Shown here in pieces: positions 42,419 through 51,322 of a DNA stretch of 64,000 nucleotides. The position numbers were made by a program, and so were the translations under genes. Within the stretch, counting starts at the first letter, position 1. Every line of letters starts with the position of its first letter. This stretch comes from Gillisia xinjiangensis (GTDB lineage: Bacteria > Bacteroidota > Bacteroidia > Flavobacteriales > Flavobacteriaceae), in NCBI RefSeq assembly GCF_046298265.1, contig NZ_JBKAHK010000002.1:124001-188000 (forward strand). The letters are read 5' to 3'. The notes under the pieces were generated by a model. It was given only the letters and a program-made list of their open reading frames with translations. It was not told the DNA's origin and made no database searches.

Positions 42419-42463
42419 AAAAAAGGTCCAATGTGCTTTAAAAATGCAAATTGGACCTTTTTT
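42419..42463. terminator. Bidirectional terminator between EamA and susD genes
   Basis: AAAAAAGGTCCAA (42419-42431) and TTGGACCTTTTTT (42451-42463) form a perfect 13-bp stem, with an inner TGC/GCA pairing. It lies 24 bases past the susD stop on the minus strand. Confidence 0.9.
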
Positions 42464-42486
42464 GTTAAACAACTAAAAACTAAATA

Positions 42487-43809
42487 CTACTCATTTTCCG
42501 TAAGGGGAATTGGGAATTTGGAAAAAACATCATCCCCTGCCCTGTCTATTGGAAGTGTGTTGAGAATATTATATCTACGGGCATCGATCCACCTGTGGCC
42601 TTCCCCATACAATTCGTATCTTCTTTGCTTCAGCATTTCAGCCGTTAACGCAGCCTGTGTTTGAGGGCCAGAATAATCTGGTAGTGATGCAGCGTTTCTA
42701 ATTACATTGAAAGCTTCTACCGCTTCAGTAGGATTTGCGGTAATATTTGCTTCAGCATATAAAAGTATTAGTTCCGCATTCCTAATTACGGGTATTTCCT
42801 GAGTTCTGGTGGTATAAAGAAAAAAGTCATAGTCACCAGATAACCCATCGAAAGTAATGGTTTCCTCCCGAAGGCTAATCTTTTCATCTACCCTGTTATC
42901 ACCAGCTTCCGCTTCAGAAATAAATTTGGGTTGTACAATCCTGGCACCGGCAGCAGATGCATTTTGTTGAAAAAATACAGGATTTATCAAATCATTTTGA
43001 TTTTCGGAAAAAACATAATAAACACCGGTATCAAGATCACCATTTAAATCTAAAAAGGAATCTTCAAGAAAGCTTAGCACTGCAGGGAAATTCCCCTGAT
43101 ATGCAGCTACCCTGGCAGAAAAAGCCTTATTTATTTCTAAAAATCCTTGAGGCGTGTTAAATTCGGAAAAACCGGAAGTCATTACAAATGGAAACTCGCT
43201 ACCTCCACTTGCAAGATCTGTAGCCGCGCCCGTCAATAAAGATTGAATTACAGATAAAGCTTCAGCTTTGGATACAATCGGCCCTAAATTATCGGGATTA
43301 TTCACATCCAGTCGAATACCATTTTCATCGGTAAGGTTCAAATTCAGCAACAGTTCATAAGCCTTGATTGTATTTAGAAATCCACGGGTAGCACTTAATT
43401 CCTCCGTGCTAAAATCGGCCGTAGTGTTATTTAATCCCTCCAGGATAATATTTGTATTTTTTACGCTTCTATACCTGGCAGCCCAGGGAGTTGTGATATA
43501 GAAGGTATTATTATCAAGCACCGCATTTTGCTTGCCCAATAAATCGGCGGTAAACCGGGGATCGGAGCTGGAAAACCTATAAAATTCCCTTCCAATAACC
43601 CCCACATCATCGTAATAGGTACCTAATCCCACTCTCATACTATAGAAAACACCTCCCACGAGGTCTTGTAAATCTCCTCTGGATAAATCTTCTACCAAAG
43701 CATCTACTTCAGGACCATTTAAATCGGAAAACTCTTCCACGTCACATGAAGTGGAAAGTATTCCAATGGCCATAAAAATCATCACTTTATTTATAATTTT
43801 CATATTCAT
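42487..43809 (-). CDS. SusD/RagB-type nutrient-binding lipoprotein
   Basis: A 440-residue surface lipoprotein, partner of the SusC receptor just upstream. The signal peptide ends with the lipobox STSC (Cys near 22). The helical N-terminal TPR-like part (TPWAARYRSVKNTNIILEGL) and the late RNAELILLYAEANI and KQRRYELYGEGHRWIDARR blocks are standard for SusD. It starts 6 bases after susC. The ligand is unknown: no glycoside hydrolase, sensor or anti-sigma gene is nearby. Confidence 0.93.
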   Translation of the reverse strand: MNMKIINKVMIFMAIGILSTSCDVEEFSDLNGPEVDALVEDLSRGDLQDLVGGVFYSMRVGLGTYYDDVGVIGREFYRFSSSDPRFTADLLGKQNAVLDNNTFYITTPWAARYRSVKNTNIILEGLNNTTADFSTEELSATRGFLNTIKAYELLLNLNLTDENGIRLDVNNPDNLGPIVSKAEALSVIQSLLTGAATDLASGGSEFPFVMTSGFSEFNTPQGFLEINKAFSARVAAYQGNFPAVLSFLEDSFLDLNGDLDTGVYYVFSENQNDLINPVFFQQNASAAGARIVQPKFISEAEAGDNRVDEKISLREETITFDGLSGDYDFFLYTTRTQEIPVIRNAELILLYAEANITANPTEAVEAFNVIRNAASLPDYSGPQTQAALTAEMLKQRRYELYGEGHRWIDARRYNILNTLPIDRAGDDVFSKFPIPLTENE

Positions 43810-43814
43810 CTCTT

Positions 43815-46811
43815 TTAAAAGTTAAAGGCTACGTTAAACAAGAATCTTTTGGAAGCGGGAAAAGGAGTAACTTCTACCGCATTGAAAATTCCTCCTCCAC
43901 CAAAATTGGAGACTTCTGGATCGTAGCTGTTATAATCAAAAATGTTTATTAGATTGGTTCCGGAAAAACCAAGTTTGATTCGTTCAAAGGTGCCATTCAT
44001 AATTCGATTGGTAAATTGTTGAGGAATGGTGTAGTACAATCCTACTTCCCTCAATCTCAAATATCCTGCATCTTCCACGAAAACCCCTGCGGAAGATCCC
44101 AGTTGACTAACCCTATATCTTCCATTTCCAAGTAATCCTTCAGGATCAAGGTCTAGTGTGTCATAATCGTGACTTGTCCCACTTAAATCAGTTAAAAGGG
44201 CTGTAAGGTTAATATTATCCCCTCCCTTTTTCCATTGCCACAAAAAGGAAAGATCAAAGTCCTTATATTTCAATTGATTATTAAATGCCATTTGAAAATC
44301 GGGTTCCGAATCTCCAAATTTCTGAAGGCCATTAGGACCAGGGTTTAGTCCAATCCCAACAATTTGTGTGGCACTTTGTCCCTCTTCTATTCTGAAAGTT
44401 CCTAAAGTCGCACCAAAAGCTCCTACATTAAAAGCAGGAACATCAAGTTTTGTAATTTCCGATTCGTTTTTAAAGAAGTTTACGCCAAAATCCCAGGTGA
44501 AATCCTTATTGTTAAACAAGACAGCATTTAGTCCAATTTCAATTCCTTTATTCTGAAGGCTTCCCGCATTTACAAATTCGGATGTAAAACCGGAAGAGGG
44601 TTGTTTAGCGGCTTGCAGGATTAAATCGTCTACCGTTTTTATATAATAAGTAATGGACCCTGTCAAACGATTTGAAAACAAACCGAAATCAATCCCGGTT
44701 TCAAACTCCTTTTGTCTTTCCGATTTCAAATTCGAGTTCCCTTTCACTCCTCCCAAACTGATTCCTTTTAGGGTAGCTCCGTTTAATCCAATACTTGAAA
44801 AGCTGTTATAGGAAGTAAACAATGCTCCAATTGGTGGAAAGTTCCCCGCCTCTCCATAGGCAGCCCTTAACTTGAATTGGTTGAGAACAGAACTGTCATT
44901 CCAAAAATCGAACTCATTCAAATTCAAAGCAACAGAAGCTTTGGGATAATAGGATAATTCATTAGCATCCCCATTATTAGAGGATTTATCGCCCCTAATA
45001 CCCACAGTTGCAATTACTTTATCCTGGAAATTGACTTCTTCCTGCACAAAAAACCCGGCATCTTCCTGTTTCTGGCGGGTTTGATCTACACCGGTATTGG
45101 TAGCCTGATCTACATTGCTTTCTGAAGCTACAAGATCAGTAGCTGTGATAAGGTAACTATTTCTATCGAAATACTCACGGGTTAACCCGGCCTGAGTCCT
45201 GAAATTTATATCGTTGTCGGTAAAAAAATTATGAACCAGGAAGGCCGATAGGTTATAGTTTTGGTTTGCGGTACTTCCCTGGACCGACACTCCATTTTGA
45301 CCCCGGTTAGAGGGTTTTTGAAACTGAAGTTCTTTTGGAAAGAATGCAAAAGTGTTGAAGCCATAATAATCTACCCCACCGCGAAGGATGAGTTCAAGAT
45401 TTGATTTTTCTGCTTTATAAATATCGATATTGGCGGTTCCCCCCATTATCAACCTGTTGTTTTTTTCATTGTTAATTACAAGTTCCCTGGTTTGAAGAAT
45501 GTTTGAAGCACCCAATGGGTTATCAGGAAAGTTCCCGTTTTCATCCGGAAATAAGTCTAACCATGGCACTGTTCCGGTCAATGCTACTCCCATGGAAGTT
45601 CCAGTGTTATCATTGTTAAAATATCCACGATTTGATGATGAATGGATATAATTGGTACTCAACGAAAGTTTGATAAAATCATTTGCCCTATGATCCACAT
45701 TCAATCTCAGGGAAATTTTTTCATATCCGGTATTCTTAACAATCCCTTCTTCGGTATTATGGGTAACTCCTGCAAAAAATCTGGTTTTATCTCCCCCACC
45801 ACTGGTACTAAAATTAGTAATGGAAATCATTCCTTTTTCTCCGAACAGTTCCTTTTCATAATCTATAAGCCTGTTTTGATCCCGGGCTGTGATAAAATCC
45901 TGTACGGCATCTTCCCCAAAACTTGCTAAAACCCTTTCTTCAGTATAATCTCTTACTCCCAAGAGATTGCTTACCTCTGTCCATCCTACAGATTGGGAAA
46001 ATTTATAGCTGGTTTCACCGGCAACTCCCCTTTTGGTAGAGATAATTACCACTCCTGCAGCAGCGCGACTTCCATAAATAGCAGCAGCAGATGCTCCTTT
46101 TAAAATTTCAATATTGGCGATATCCTCCGGATTAATATCGGCGATCCTGTTGGTGGGATTATCCTGATTAGATGCACTACCCCCGGATGCAGCCGCAGAA
46201 ACCGCATTTAAACCCGCTGCAATCGATGAGTTATCCACATAAACTCCATCTATAATATAAAGCGGTTGGGTATTGCCCTGAATAGAAGTTGCTCCTCTTA
46301 ATTTAACCGATAGTCCACCACCTGGTGCACCTGAGGTAGCACTTACTACTGCTCCGGGAAATTTTCCGTATAATGCTCCATCCAAAGTAGCAGGAGTGGT
46401 TGTTCCTACAAGTTCTTCAGAGCTAATAGAAGCTACAGCATTTGCAGAGTTCGTTCTTTTTATGGAAGTTGCCAATCCGGTGACTACTACTTCATCCAGG
46501 GAGGACATCGCTTCAACAAAAGGTATTGCTAAAGGAGCATTGTTGATTACGCGAACTTCCTGTGATTCAAAACCTATATAGGAAAACACCAAAGTTGTAG
46601 GAAGTGAGGCTACCCTTATGGAAAACTCTCCATCAATGTTACTTGTAGTACCATTGTTAGTACCCTTTTCAATTACGTTTACAAAGGGGACTGATTCCCC
46701 CGTAGCCTGATTCACTATTTTCCCGGTTAAAGTTTCCTGCGCAAAAAGCGACAATGGCAATAATAACAGGAAAAGCATTATCGAAATGCGATTAGAATGA
46801 ATTTGCCTCAT
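43815..46811 (-). CDS. SusC/RagA-family TonB-linked outer-membrane protein
   Basis: A 998-residue TonB-dependent transporter: signal peptide (ending LSLFAQ), a carboxypeptidase-regulatory-like domain (about 28-105, GKIVNQATGESVPFVNVIEKG), a plug domain (about 115-265, ending in AAIYGSRAAAGVVIISTKRG), then the barrel to the terminal aromatic NFNF-type end. It works with the SusD lipoprotein as a lidded nutrient importer. There are no regulatory or degradative genes around it, so the substrate, glycan or peptide, cannot be inferred. Confidence 0.95.
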   Translation of the reverse strand: MRQIHSNRISIMLFLLLLPLSLFAQETLTGKIVNQATGESVPFVNVIEKGTNNGTTSNIDGEFSIRVASLPTTLVFSYIGFESQEVRVINNAPLAIPFVEAMSSLDEVVVTGLATSIKRTNSANAVASISSEELVGTTTPATLDGALYGKFPGAVVSATSGAPGGGLSVKLRGATSIQGNTQPLYIIDGVYVDNSSIAAGLNAVSAAASGGSASNQDNPTNRIADINPEDIANIEILKGASAAAIYGSRAAAGVVIISTKRGVAGETSYKFSQSVGWTEVSNLLGVRDYTEERVLASFGEDAVQDFITARDQNRLIDYEKELFGEKGMISITNFSTSGGGDKTRFFAGVTHNTEEGIVKNTGYEKISLRLNVDHRANDFIKLSLSTNYIHSSSNRGYFNNDNTGTSMGVALTGTVPWLDLFPDENGNFPDNPLGASNILQTRELVINNEKNNRLIMGGTANIDIYKAEKSNLELILRGGVDYYGFNTFAFFPKELQFQKPSNRGQNGVSVQGSTANQNYNLSAFLVHNFFTDNDINFRTQAGLTREYFDRNSYLITATDLVASESNVDQATNTGVDQTRQKQEDAGFFVQEEVNFQDKVIATVGIRGDKSSNNGDANELSYYPKASVALNLNEFDFWNDSSVLNQFKLRAAYGEAGNFPPIGALFTSYNSFSSIGLNGATLKGISLGGVKGNSNLKSERQKEFETGIDFGLFSNRLTGSITYYIKTVDDLILQAAKQPSSGFTSEFVNAGSLQNKGIEIGLNAVLFNNKDFTWDFGVNFFKNESEITKLDVPAFNVGAFGATLGTFRIEEGQSATQIVGIGLNPGPNGLQKFGDSEPDFQMAFNNQLKYKDFDLSFLWQWKKGGDNINLTALLTDLSGTSHDYDTLDLDPEGLLGNGRYRVSQLGSSAGVFVEDAGYLRLREVGLYYTIPQQFTNRIMNGTFERIKLGFSGTNLINIFDYNSYDPEVSNFGGGGIFNAVEVTPFPASKRFLFNVAFNF

Positions 46812-46952
46812 AGTTTTTTAATTTTTTGATTCAGCTGACCAAAATATAAAAAAACTTAAGGATTTCCTCAATTAGTTAATTTTAATTTAATATTCTTTTA
46901 CAATTGTTAAATTAAGATTAGGTTTCAGGATTAAAGTATCCATTTTCGTAAA

Positions 46953-47513
46953 TTATTTCCACCGAAGCGTTTCCATCAAATGTTTAATATCTTTCTTTAA
47001 AAACTCCGCAGCAGGCATAATAGAATCAAAATTAGGTTTTTGATTGAAATACAGGGATCCTGTAATAAAGTGTGAAGTGCTGTCGGTAAGGTAAAACTGC
47101 GCCTGGGAAGCTGCATTTCCTTCAACTTCATATAGCATTCCATAAGTTTTATGAACAGGGTTTTTATACACGTCTCCCTCAATAAAATCGGCTTTTATGG
47201 TATGTTGCAAAGGGAGTTTTTGAGCGTCCATTAAAAGGGAACCCAGGTTGTTATTAACATCCTGATAGGTGATAAAAAGCGTTGCATTCAGCAATGGATA
47301 ATTAATGTTTATCCAACAATTTCCGCTGCCCTTAGCATCTAAAATTCGGGAGATCTCATTGATTTCAAATTCATAAGGACAGTCCAGGTTTGCCTGTGTG
47401 TAGGTGGCTTCGGGAAATTCCAATGCAAGAAAAGCCTTCGGTTTAGGCAGGGTTTCGTCTTTGCAACTAAAAATAAAAAGAAGGAGTGAAAAATATAAAA
47501 TAAGTTTCTTCAT
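46953..47513 (-). CDS. gldD: Gliding motility lipoprotein GldD
   Basis: A 186-residue lipoprotein (lipobox IFSC, Cys17) needed for gliding in Flavobacterium johnsoniae, where loss also affects the type IX secretion system. The sequence PKAFLALEFPEATYTQ, CPYEFEIN, CWININYPLLNATLFITYQ and TYGMLYEVEGNAASQAQFYLTD match GldD. It is the last gene of mutY-ssb-gldE-gldD. Whether the organism actually glides cannot be told from this window. Confidence 0.92.
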   Translation of the reverse strand: MKKLILYFSLLLFIFSCKDETLPKPKAFLALEFPEATYTQANLDCPYEFEINEISRILDAKGSGNCWININYPLLNATLFITYQDVNNNLGSLLMDAQKLPLQHTIKADFIEGDVYKNPVHKTYGMLYEVEGNAASQAQFYLTDSTSHFITGSLYFNQKPNFDSIMPAAEFLKKDIKHLMETLRWK

Positions 47514-47547
47514 CGGTATAATTTATTCTGAAGCAATTATCCTTCGT

Positions 47548-48870
47548 TTAGACTGGCTCAATACTAAGTTTGATTTGCTTAATACGCTTATCATCAATAA
47601 CCTCTATGGTAAACTTATAATTGAGGAAGGTGATGATCTCGTTCTTTTTAGGGAAACCTCCGGAGATCTCCAGTAAAAAGCCAGCCAGAGTTTCCGATTC
47701 TCCTTTCTTTCCTTCAAAAGCTGATGGATCCTCCAGTTTAATTATCTTGTAAAAATCCTTTAAAGGAGTCTTACCTTCAAAAACAAAATTAGAATCATCC
47801 AGTTTTGAGAAGATGAGATCTTCATCGTCAAACTCATCATTTATATCCCCCACGATTTCTTCTATAATATCTTCCAGGGAAATGAGTCCGCTGGTTCCTC
47901 CGTATTCATCTACCACAATTGCAAGATGATTTTTTTTAACCTTGAATTCATTCAGCAAATCATCCAGCTTTTTATTTTCCGGAACAAAGTAGGGATCCCT
48001 CACCAAGCCCGCCCAGTCAAATTCCTTTTTGTCTATAAAAGGCAAAAGATCCTTTACGTATAAAATGCCGGTTACATTATCGATGTTTTCCTTGTATACA
48101 GGAATTCTGGAATACCCGTTTTTAATAATTTCGGGAACTATTTCTTTAAAACTTTGAGTTTCATTTAAGGCGAAAATATCCATCCGGGGTTTCATTACCT
48201 GCTTTGTGTCTGTATTTCCAAAGGATACAATTCCTCTTAATATCTTTTGCTCTTCATGGGAAGTTTCTTCTTCCCTTGTAAGCTCCAGCGCCTGTGATAA
48301 TTGATCTATACTAATATAACTGCGTTGTTTTCCCAATCTCTCATGTATAAAAAGGGTTATGGACCGCATTGGAATGCTTAACGGCGCGAATAAAGTATCC
48401 AGCACATTTAGCGGATACGCCATAAAATTTGAGAATTTCACGTTATTCCTGCTAGCATATACCTTCGGAAGGATCTCTCCAAACAATAGTATAAGGAAAG
48501 TAACTACCCCAACTTCAATTACAAACTTAAAATCGATCCCAAAAACCAGGGTGTTCATATTTCCGAAGAATTCATCGGTGAGGGAATCAAAAAGCAACAC
48601 GATGGCAATATTTATGGAATTATTGGCAACGAGAATGGTGGCCAATAATTTTTTAGGTTTTTCGAGCAGCTTAACGACTATTTTTTGTGCATTGCTCCTT
48701 TTTCCATTTACCGTAATAAAATTTGATGGTGTGAGAGAGAAAAAAGCCACTTCGGCTCCGGAAATAAGCGCCGAACCAATAAGCAGGACAAAAACAGCAA
48801 TTATGCCCCCTATTTGTGAGACATCGTAAGATAATAATAATAAGATTAAACTGGGAGGATCCGGATCCAA
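47548..48870 (-). CDS. gldE: Gliding motility-associated protein GldE (CNNM/CBS family)
   Basis: A 440-residue inner-membrane protein of the CNNM/CorC type: an N-terminal DUF21 domain with four hydrophobic segments (about 15-160; LISGAEVAFFSLTPS), two CBS domains (about 215-340; MKPRMDIFALNE, VDEYGGTSGLISLEDIIEEIVGDI) and a C-terminal CorC_HlyC domain. The GldE assignment rests on gldD following 34 bases downstream and ssb 21 bases upstream. A magnesium or ion transport role is possible by family. Confidence 0.9.
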   Translation of the reverse strand: MDPDPPSLILLLLSYDVSQIGGIIAVFVLLIGSALISGAEVAFFSLTPSNFITVNGKRSNAQKIVVKLLEKPKKLLATILVANNSINIAIVLLFDSLTDEFFGNMNTLVFGIDFKFVIEVGVVTFLILLFGEILPKVYASRNNVKFSNFMAYPLNVLDTLFAPLSIPMRSITLFIHERLGKQRSYISIDQLSQALELTREEETSHEEQKILRGIVSFGNTDTKQVMKPRMDIFALNETQSFKEIVPEIIKNGYSRIPVYKENIDNVTGILYVKDLLPFIDKKEFDWAGLVRDPYFVPENKKLDDLLNEFKVKKNHLAIVVDEYGGTSGLISLEDIIEEIVGDINDEFDDEDLIFSKLDDSNFVFEGKTPLKDFYKIIKLEDPSAFEGKKGESETLAGFLLEISGGFPKKNEIITFLNYKFTIEVIDDKRIKQIKLSIEPV

Positions 48871-48891
48871 TTGCTATATTTTTAGTTAAAC

Positions 48892-49392
48892 TTAGAATGG
48901 AAGATCATCTTCTTCTTCCTTTCCCAAAGGTTGATTTTGATTTGCAAAAGTATCATTTTTTGATTCGGAAACAGTTGTGGGAGAAGCTGAATTTTTTGGA
49001 GCCTGAGTTCCGGTAGTTTCTTTAGAAGTTTCCTTTGGAGTTTCTTTTGAAGTTTCTTTTGGTGTTAGAAATGTAAAATCGGTGCATTGAATCTCAACCG
49101 AATAGCGTTCCACTCCCTTATCGTCCGTCCATTTTCTGTTTTTCAACCTGCCTTCAATATATACTTTGTCTCCCTTTTTAAGGTATTTCTCACATATTTC
49201 TGCAGCTTTATTTCGCACCACTATATTATGCCATTCGGTATTTTCCACCCGCTGGCCTGTAGCTTTATTGGTGTAAACCTCATTGGTTGCCAATGGAAAC
49301 CTTCCAATGGAATTTCCACCTTCAAAATAATGCATTTTCACATCATCCCCGGTATGCCCTATCAACATTACTTTATTCAGTGTACCTGTCAT
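48892..49392 (-). CDS. ssb: Single-stranded DNA-binding protein
   Basis: A 166-residue OB-fold protein (1-108; NKVMLIGHTGDDVKMHY, TEWHNIVVRNKAAEICEKYLKKGDKVYIEGRL) with a flexible tail (about 110-160) and the acidic tip EEEDDLPF, the docking site for repair and replication partners. The tail begins with tandem KETS/KETP tetrapeptides encoded by a 12-base repeat (about 49014-49066), which could vary in number by slippage. It lies between mutY and gldE. Confidence 0.96.
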   Translation of the reverse strand: MTGTLNKVMLIGHTGDDVKMHYFEGGNSIGRFPLATNEVYTNKATGQRVENTEWHNIVVRNKAAEICEKYLKKGDKVYIEGRLKNRKWTDDKGVERYSVEIQCTDFTFLTPKETSKETPKETSKETTGTQAPKNSASPTTVSESKNDTFANQNQPLGKEEEDDLPF

Positions 49393-49508
49393 AATTCAAA
49401 GAATTTTATGCCGTGAACTATCACGAACTTATGGATTAATTATTTTTAAAAATAAATAAAATTATCCAGTAAGTAATCAACAAAAGAGGAAATCTATCAA
49501 TGCAGAAA

Positions 49509-50579
49509 TTATAAATCCCCATCCTGTAAACCATATTCAGGGAAATTATAATCCTGAATAAAATTTGCTATCAAAACCGGAACAGGATACTTTTTGAGAT
49601 TCGCTACCGAAACAGAACTTTCCGGCAATTTATTTTTCTTTATCAACCAGAAATTGGTGAAAATATGCTGGTGTGAAAGCTTATGTATAATAGGACTGCT
49701 ATTAAATAAAGTAATTTGCTTTGGATCCCTTCCGGCAAAGTTTATAAATTCCTCTTCCAGAAGTATTTCCTCTTCCTTAAGCCGGGAAGTTGTTTCTACA
49801 AGCGGAAATTGATACAAACCTTCCCAAATACCTTTTCCCAAACGCTGTTCGATCAGGGTTGTATTTTCTTCAGAAATAAAAACCAGGTAATTAAAATATC
49901 GCTTCTTAACTTTTGCTTTTTTCAGTTTTACGGGGAGCTGACCAATTTTTCCGTTTTTTAAGGCAAGACAACTTCCTGAAAGTGGACAACTTTCACAAAG
50001 CGGCAACTGAGGTTTGCATTGCAAGGCTCCAAATTCCATTACCGCCTGATTGTAGGTGCCGGGATCTTCAATGTCCAGCAATTCTGTCGCCAATTGTTTG
50101 AATTCTTTTATTCCAGCACTGCTGTTCACAGGGGTTTCAATATCAAAATATCGCGCCAATACCCTGTAAACGTTGCCATCTACCACAGGAACAGCTTCAT
50201 TGTAACAAATGGAAGCAATAGCGCTGGCCGTATAATCTCCAACTCCTTTCAGGGTAAGTAGCTCTTTATAATCTTCGGGGAAATTTCCATTTAATTGAGT
50301 TGCTACAACCTGAGCGGTGGCATGAAGATTCCGTGCGCGGGAATAATAACCAAGGCCCTGCCAAAGCTTCAATACTTTTTCCTGGGAAGCCCCAGCCAAC
50401 TGAAAAACATCGGGAAATTCTTTTATAAACTTATAATAATAGGGTAGCCCCTGCTCTATTCTTGTTTGCTGAAGCATAATTTCGCTCAACCAAATGTGAT
50501 AAGGATCGTCTGTTTTTCGCCAGGGCAAATCCCTTTTATTTTCTAAATACCAATTAACCAGTGTTTTATGAAATAGCAT
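49509..50579 (-). CDS. mutY: A/G-specific adenine glycosylase
   Basis: Removes adenine mispaired with 8-oxoguanine. The 356-residue protein has the HhH-GPD domain (LKGVGDYTASAIASICYNEAVPVVDGNVYRVLAR, catalytic Asp in VVDGN), the four-cysteine [4Fe-4S] loop CKPQLPLCESCPLSGSC (C-x6-C-x2-C-x5-C) and a C-terminal NUDIX-like domain with GLYQFPLVE and the SHQHIFTNFW strand that checks 8-oxoG. It is the first gene of the gldE/gldD cluster and is divergent from the HU gene. Confidence 0.95.
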   Translation of the reverse strand: MLFHKTLVNWYLENKRDLPWRKTDDPYHIWLSEIMLQQTRIEQGLPYYYKFIKEFPDVFQLAGASQEKVLKLWQGLGYYSRARNLHATAQVVATQLNGNFPEDYKELLTLKGVGDYTASAIASICYNEAVPVVDGNVYRVLARYFDIETPVNSSAGIKEFKQLATELLDIEDPGTYNQAVMEFGALQCKPQLPLCESCPLSGSCLALKNGKIGQLPVKLKKAKVKKRYFNYLVFISEENTTLIEQRLGKGIWEGLYQFPLVETTSRLKEEEILLEEEFINFAGRDPKQITLFNSSPIIHKLSHQHIFTNFWLIKKNKLPESSVSVANLKKYPVPVLIANFIQDYNFPEYGLQDGDL

Positions 50580-50640
50580 CCGTGCCGATGTTTAATTGCA
50601 AGTATAAATCTTTATTTGGTTACTATTTAATGAATTAGGA

Positions 50641-50672
50641 TTGAAATATTGGAGATTTAATTCATATATTTG
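50641..50672 (+). promoter_or_regulatory. Promoter of the HU gene
   Basis: TTG (50641-50643), 21 bases, then TATATTTG (50665-50672), matching the Bacteroidota consensus. The HU ATG is 48 bases further on. Confidence 0.65.
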
Positions 50673-50720
50673 CCCCCTTGAAATTTAGGAACCCCAATTA
50701 TAATATTAAATAGAAAGAAA

Positions 50721-51011
50721 ATGACGAAAGCAGATATCGTAGCCAAAATCTCCGAGAAATTAGGAATGGAAAAAGGTGATGTTCAGGCAACTGTTGAAAC
50801 ATTTATGGAAGAAGTAAAAACTTCCCTTGAAAGTGGAGATAATGTTTATTTAAGAGGATTCGGTAGTTTTGTAGTCAAAACAAGAGCCGAAAAAACCGGA
50901 AGAAACATCTCTAAAAACACCACCATTAAAATACCGGCCCATAATATCCCGGCATTTAAACCAGCAAGAATTTTTGTTGATGGTGTGAAAACAAACGTAG
51001 AAGTTAAATAA
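50721..51011 (+). CDS. hup: HU-family DNA-binding protein
   Basis: A 96-residue nucleoid protein of the HU/IHF fold. MTKADIVAKISEKLGMEKGDVQATVETFMEEVKTSL forms the dimerising helices, YLRGFGSFVVKTRAEKTGRN the start of the DNA-binding arm, and IPAHNIPAFKPAR the proline-containing arm tip. Length and motifs are standard. It is followed after 62 bases by a very small basic gene and a terminator. Confidence 0.95.
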   Translation: MTKADIVAKISEKLGMEKGDVQATVETFMEEVKTSLESGDNVYLRGFGSFVVKTRAEKTGRNISKNTTIKIPAHNIPAFKPARIFVDGVKTNVEVK

Positions 51012-51073
51012 TACCCCCTTTTTAACAAACAGGGAAAAGAATAGAATTATTAATTTAAAAAAACACCAACACT

Positions 51074-51163
51074 ATGCCAAGTGGTAAAAAAAGAAAAAGA
51101 CATAAGGTAGCAACGCACAAGCGTAAAAAAAGAAGTAGAGCTAACCGCCACAAGAAAAAGTAG
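51074..51163 (+). CDS. 29-residue very basic protein, candidate small ribosomal protein
   Basis: ATG at 51074 to TAG at 51161-51163 encodes 29 residues beginning MPSGKKRKRHKVATHKRKK, more than half of them Lys, Arg or His. The extreme charge and His/Lys/Arg pattern resemble tiny ribosomal proteins such as AURKAIP1/COX24-type and bTHX-type peptides. It lies between hup and rng, with a terminator overlapping its stop codon, so the transcript ends with it. I believe near-identical peptides occur in other Bacteroidota at the same place; that is recollection, not a search. Confidence 0.7.
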   Translation: MPSGKKRKRHKVATHKRKKRSRANRHKKK

Positions 51164-51182
51164 TGCTCTCACTACTTTTTTT
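51158..51182 (+). terminator. Terminator overlapping the small basic gene's stop
   Basis: AAGTAGTG (51158-51165), loop CTCT, CACTACTT (51170-51177) and T to 51182: a perfect 8-bp stem. The stop codon TAG is part of the left arm. Confidence 0.85.
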
Positions 51183-51322
51183 AGTAAAAGACGTTCTTTG
51201 AAATTGAAACCTTCATTAAAAAATGAAATCAAGGTTTCTTCAGGATTAAAAACCCTGTGAAAATTTAATGTTTAATCCATTCCGAAACCCGAATTTTCGG
51301 GGCGGGATAAAAATCTAATCTA

